NCBI GenBank assembly: GCA_021159465.1
Contig: JAGGRR010000015.1
Span: forward strand, 1-32,736
DNA: 32,736 nt
DNA from: Methanophagales archaeon
GTDB taxonomy: Archaea > Halobacteriota > Syntropharchaeia > Alkanophagales > Methanospirareceae
Reading direction: 5' to 3'
Both the position numbers and the translations under genes were made by a program. Shown here piece after piece: positions 32,504-32,736 of the stretch. Below the pieces are notes generated by a model that was not told the origin of the DNA, did no database searches, and saw only the letters and a program-made list of their open reading frames with translations. Every line of letters starts with the position of its first letter. Within the stretch, counting starts at the first letter, position 1.

Positions 32504-32736
32504 AAAAGCTTTAATCCCCTCCACCAACCATTCACAAAAGATCATCATATCACTCTCCAATCGATCAAAAGAGAAGCTATAACGATGCTGAAGGTCGTAA
32601 TACTCGCAATGTGCTTTGAAGGTGATATAGCCTTCGTAATAAGCGAATTAAAGGCTAAAGCATCGTTAAAGAAGTTTACAGGCGTGCACGATGTTCCAGA
32701 TGCTAAAGAAGTTTACAGGCTTCTAAGCAGGTTTAC
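32504..32736 (+). CDS. Transposase, N-terminal part (runs off the window)
   Basis: The + frame is open from 32504 to the end and reads NPLHQPFTKDHHITLQSIKRE...MLKVVILAMCFEGDIAFVISELKAKASLKKFTGV...DVPDAKEVYRLLSRF. DVPxAxEVYxxLSRF is typical of the N-terminal region of a large group of IS4/IS1182-like transposases; the family is not certain from this fragment. ATG 32585 is one possible start, but similarity to the left-end copy continues upstream to 32511. The catalytic domain lies beyond the window. The same sequence in inverted orientation forms positions 1-243. Confidence 0.7.
32667..32720. repeat. 17-bp direct repeat within the transposase gene
   Basis: TAAAGAAGTTTACAGGC is present at 32667-32683 and at 32704-32720, 37 bp apart. 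The left-end copy of the element has only one such unit, joined to what follows the second unit, so this repeat mediated a deletion there. Confidence 0.85.

Overview
The window looks like a piece of a methanogen-lineage euryarchaeote (Halobacteriota). It carries an archaeal-type AlaRS, a family D DNA polymerase small subunit (DP1), MfnB (methanofuran synthesis), MptE (methanopterin synthesis), a fused Fae-Hps, a methanogenesis-marker-6-like protein, DUF424, DUF2117 and HTH-AsnC/TATA-type archaeal gene starts. An anaerobic methane or alkane oxidiser such as ANME-1/Methanophagales or Syntrophoarchaeia would fit, but that placement is inference from gene content. No mcr, rRNA or other decisive marker is present.

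Layout. Positions 1-243 and 32504-32736 hold related copies of one transposase gene in inverted orientation, so the window starts and stops inside a repeated insertion sequence. Positions 364-17010 are a dense, mostly minus-strand housekeeping block: trkA-like and alaS (overlapping), hisC, a riboflavin-pathway reductase with two small zinc proteins, thioredoxin-DP1-uppS, mfnB-rpiA, a Mut7-C protein with an MGMT-type alkyltransferase, a HisA-like barrel, fae-hps with the marker-6 protein, tRNA-Ile(GAT), DUF424, a TrkA-N/DHH protein and mptE. Fae-Hps and RpiA are consecutive steps from hexulose-6-phosphate to ribose-5-phosphate. MfnB and MptE make the C1 carriers of the same metabolism.

Positions 17010-25845 are an accessory island of a very different texture: AT-rich, full of broken genes and mobile DNA. 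A complete DDE insertion sequence (17270-18808, 12-bp terminal inverted repeats) has cut off the 5' end of a Schlafen/AlbA_2-domain gene. That gene is followed by an imperfect palindrome resembling an integron attC site (19671-19762), then one AT-rich gene for a prenyltransferase-like alpha/alpha-toroid protein, then a second attC-like site (20799-20877), then a frameshifted gene. The order gene-attC-gene-attC-gene, all on + and with no integrase, is what a small integrase-less cassette cluster (CALIN) would look like. This is the most interesting item in the window. Further on are a decayed transposase and an internally deleted derivative of it 3.4 kb away, a decayed IS66 transposase, and frameshifted UPF0175 antitoxin-like and DUF2283 genes. 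An intact DUF1616 membrane protein and an Lrp/AsnC regulator are also here.

Positions 25861-32400 return to conserved genes: a single-span protein with an STT3/AglB-like WWDY motif, htpX overlapping pspAB, dinB convergently overlapping trpB2, a repeat-rich 509-bp intergenic region, and a DUF2117 gene. Across the housekeeping parts many genes contain short hexanucleotide microsatellites that add dipeptide repeats to otherwise conserved proteins, an unusual genome-wide habit.
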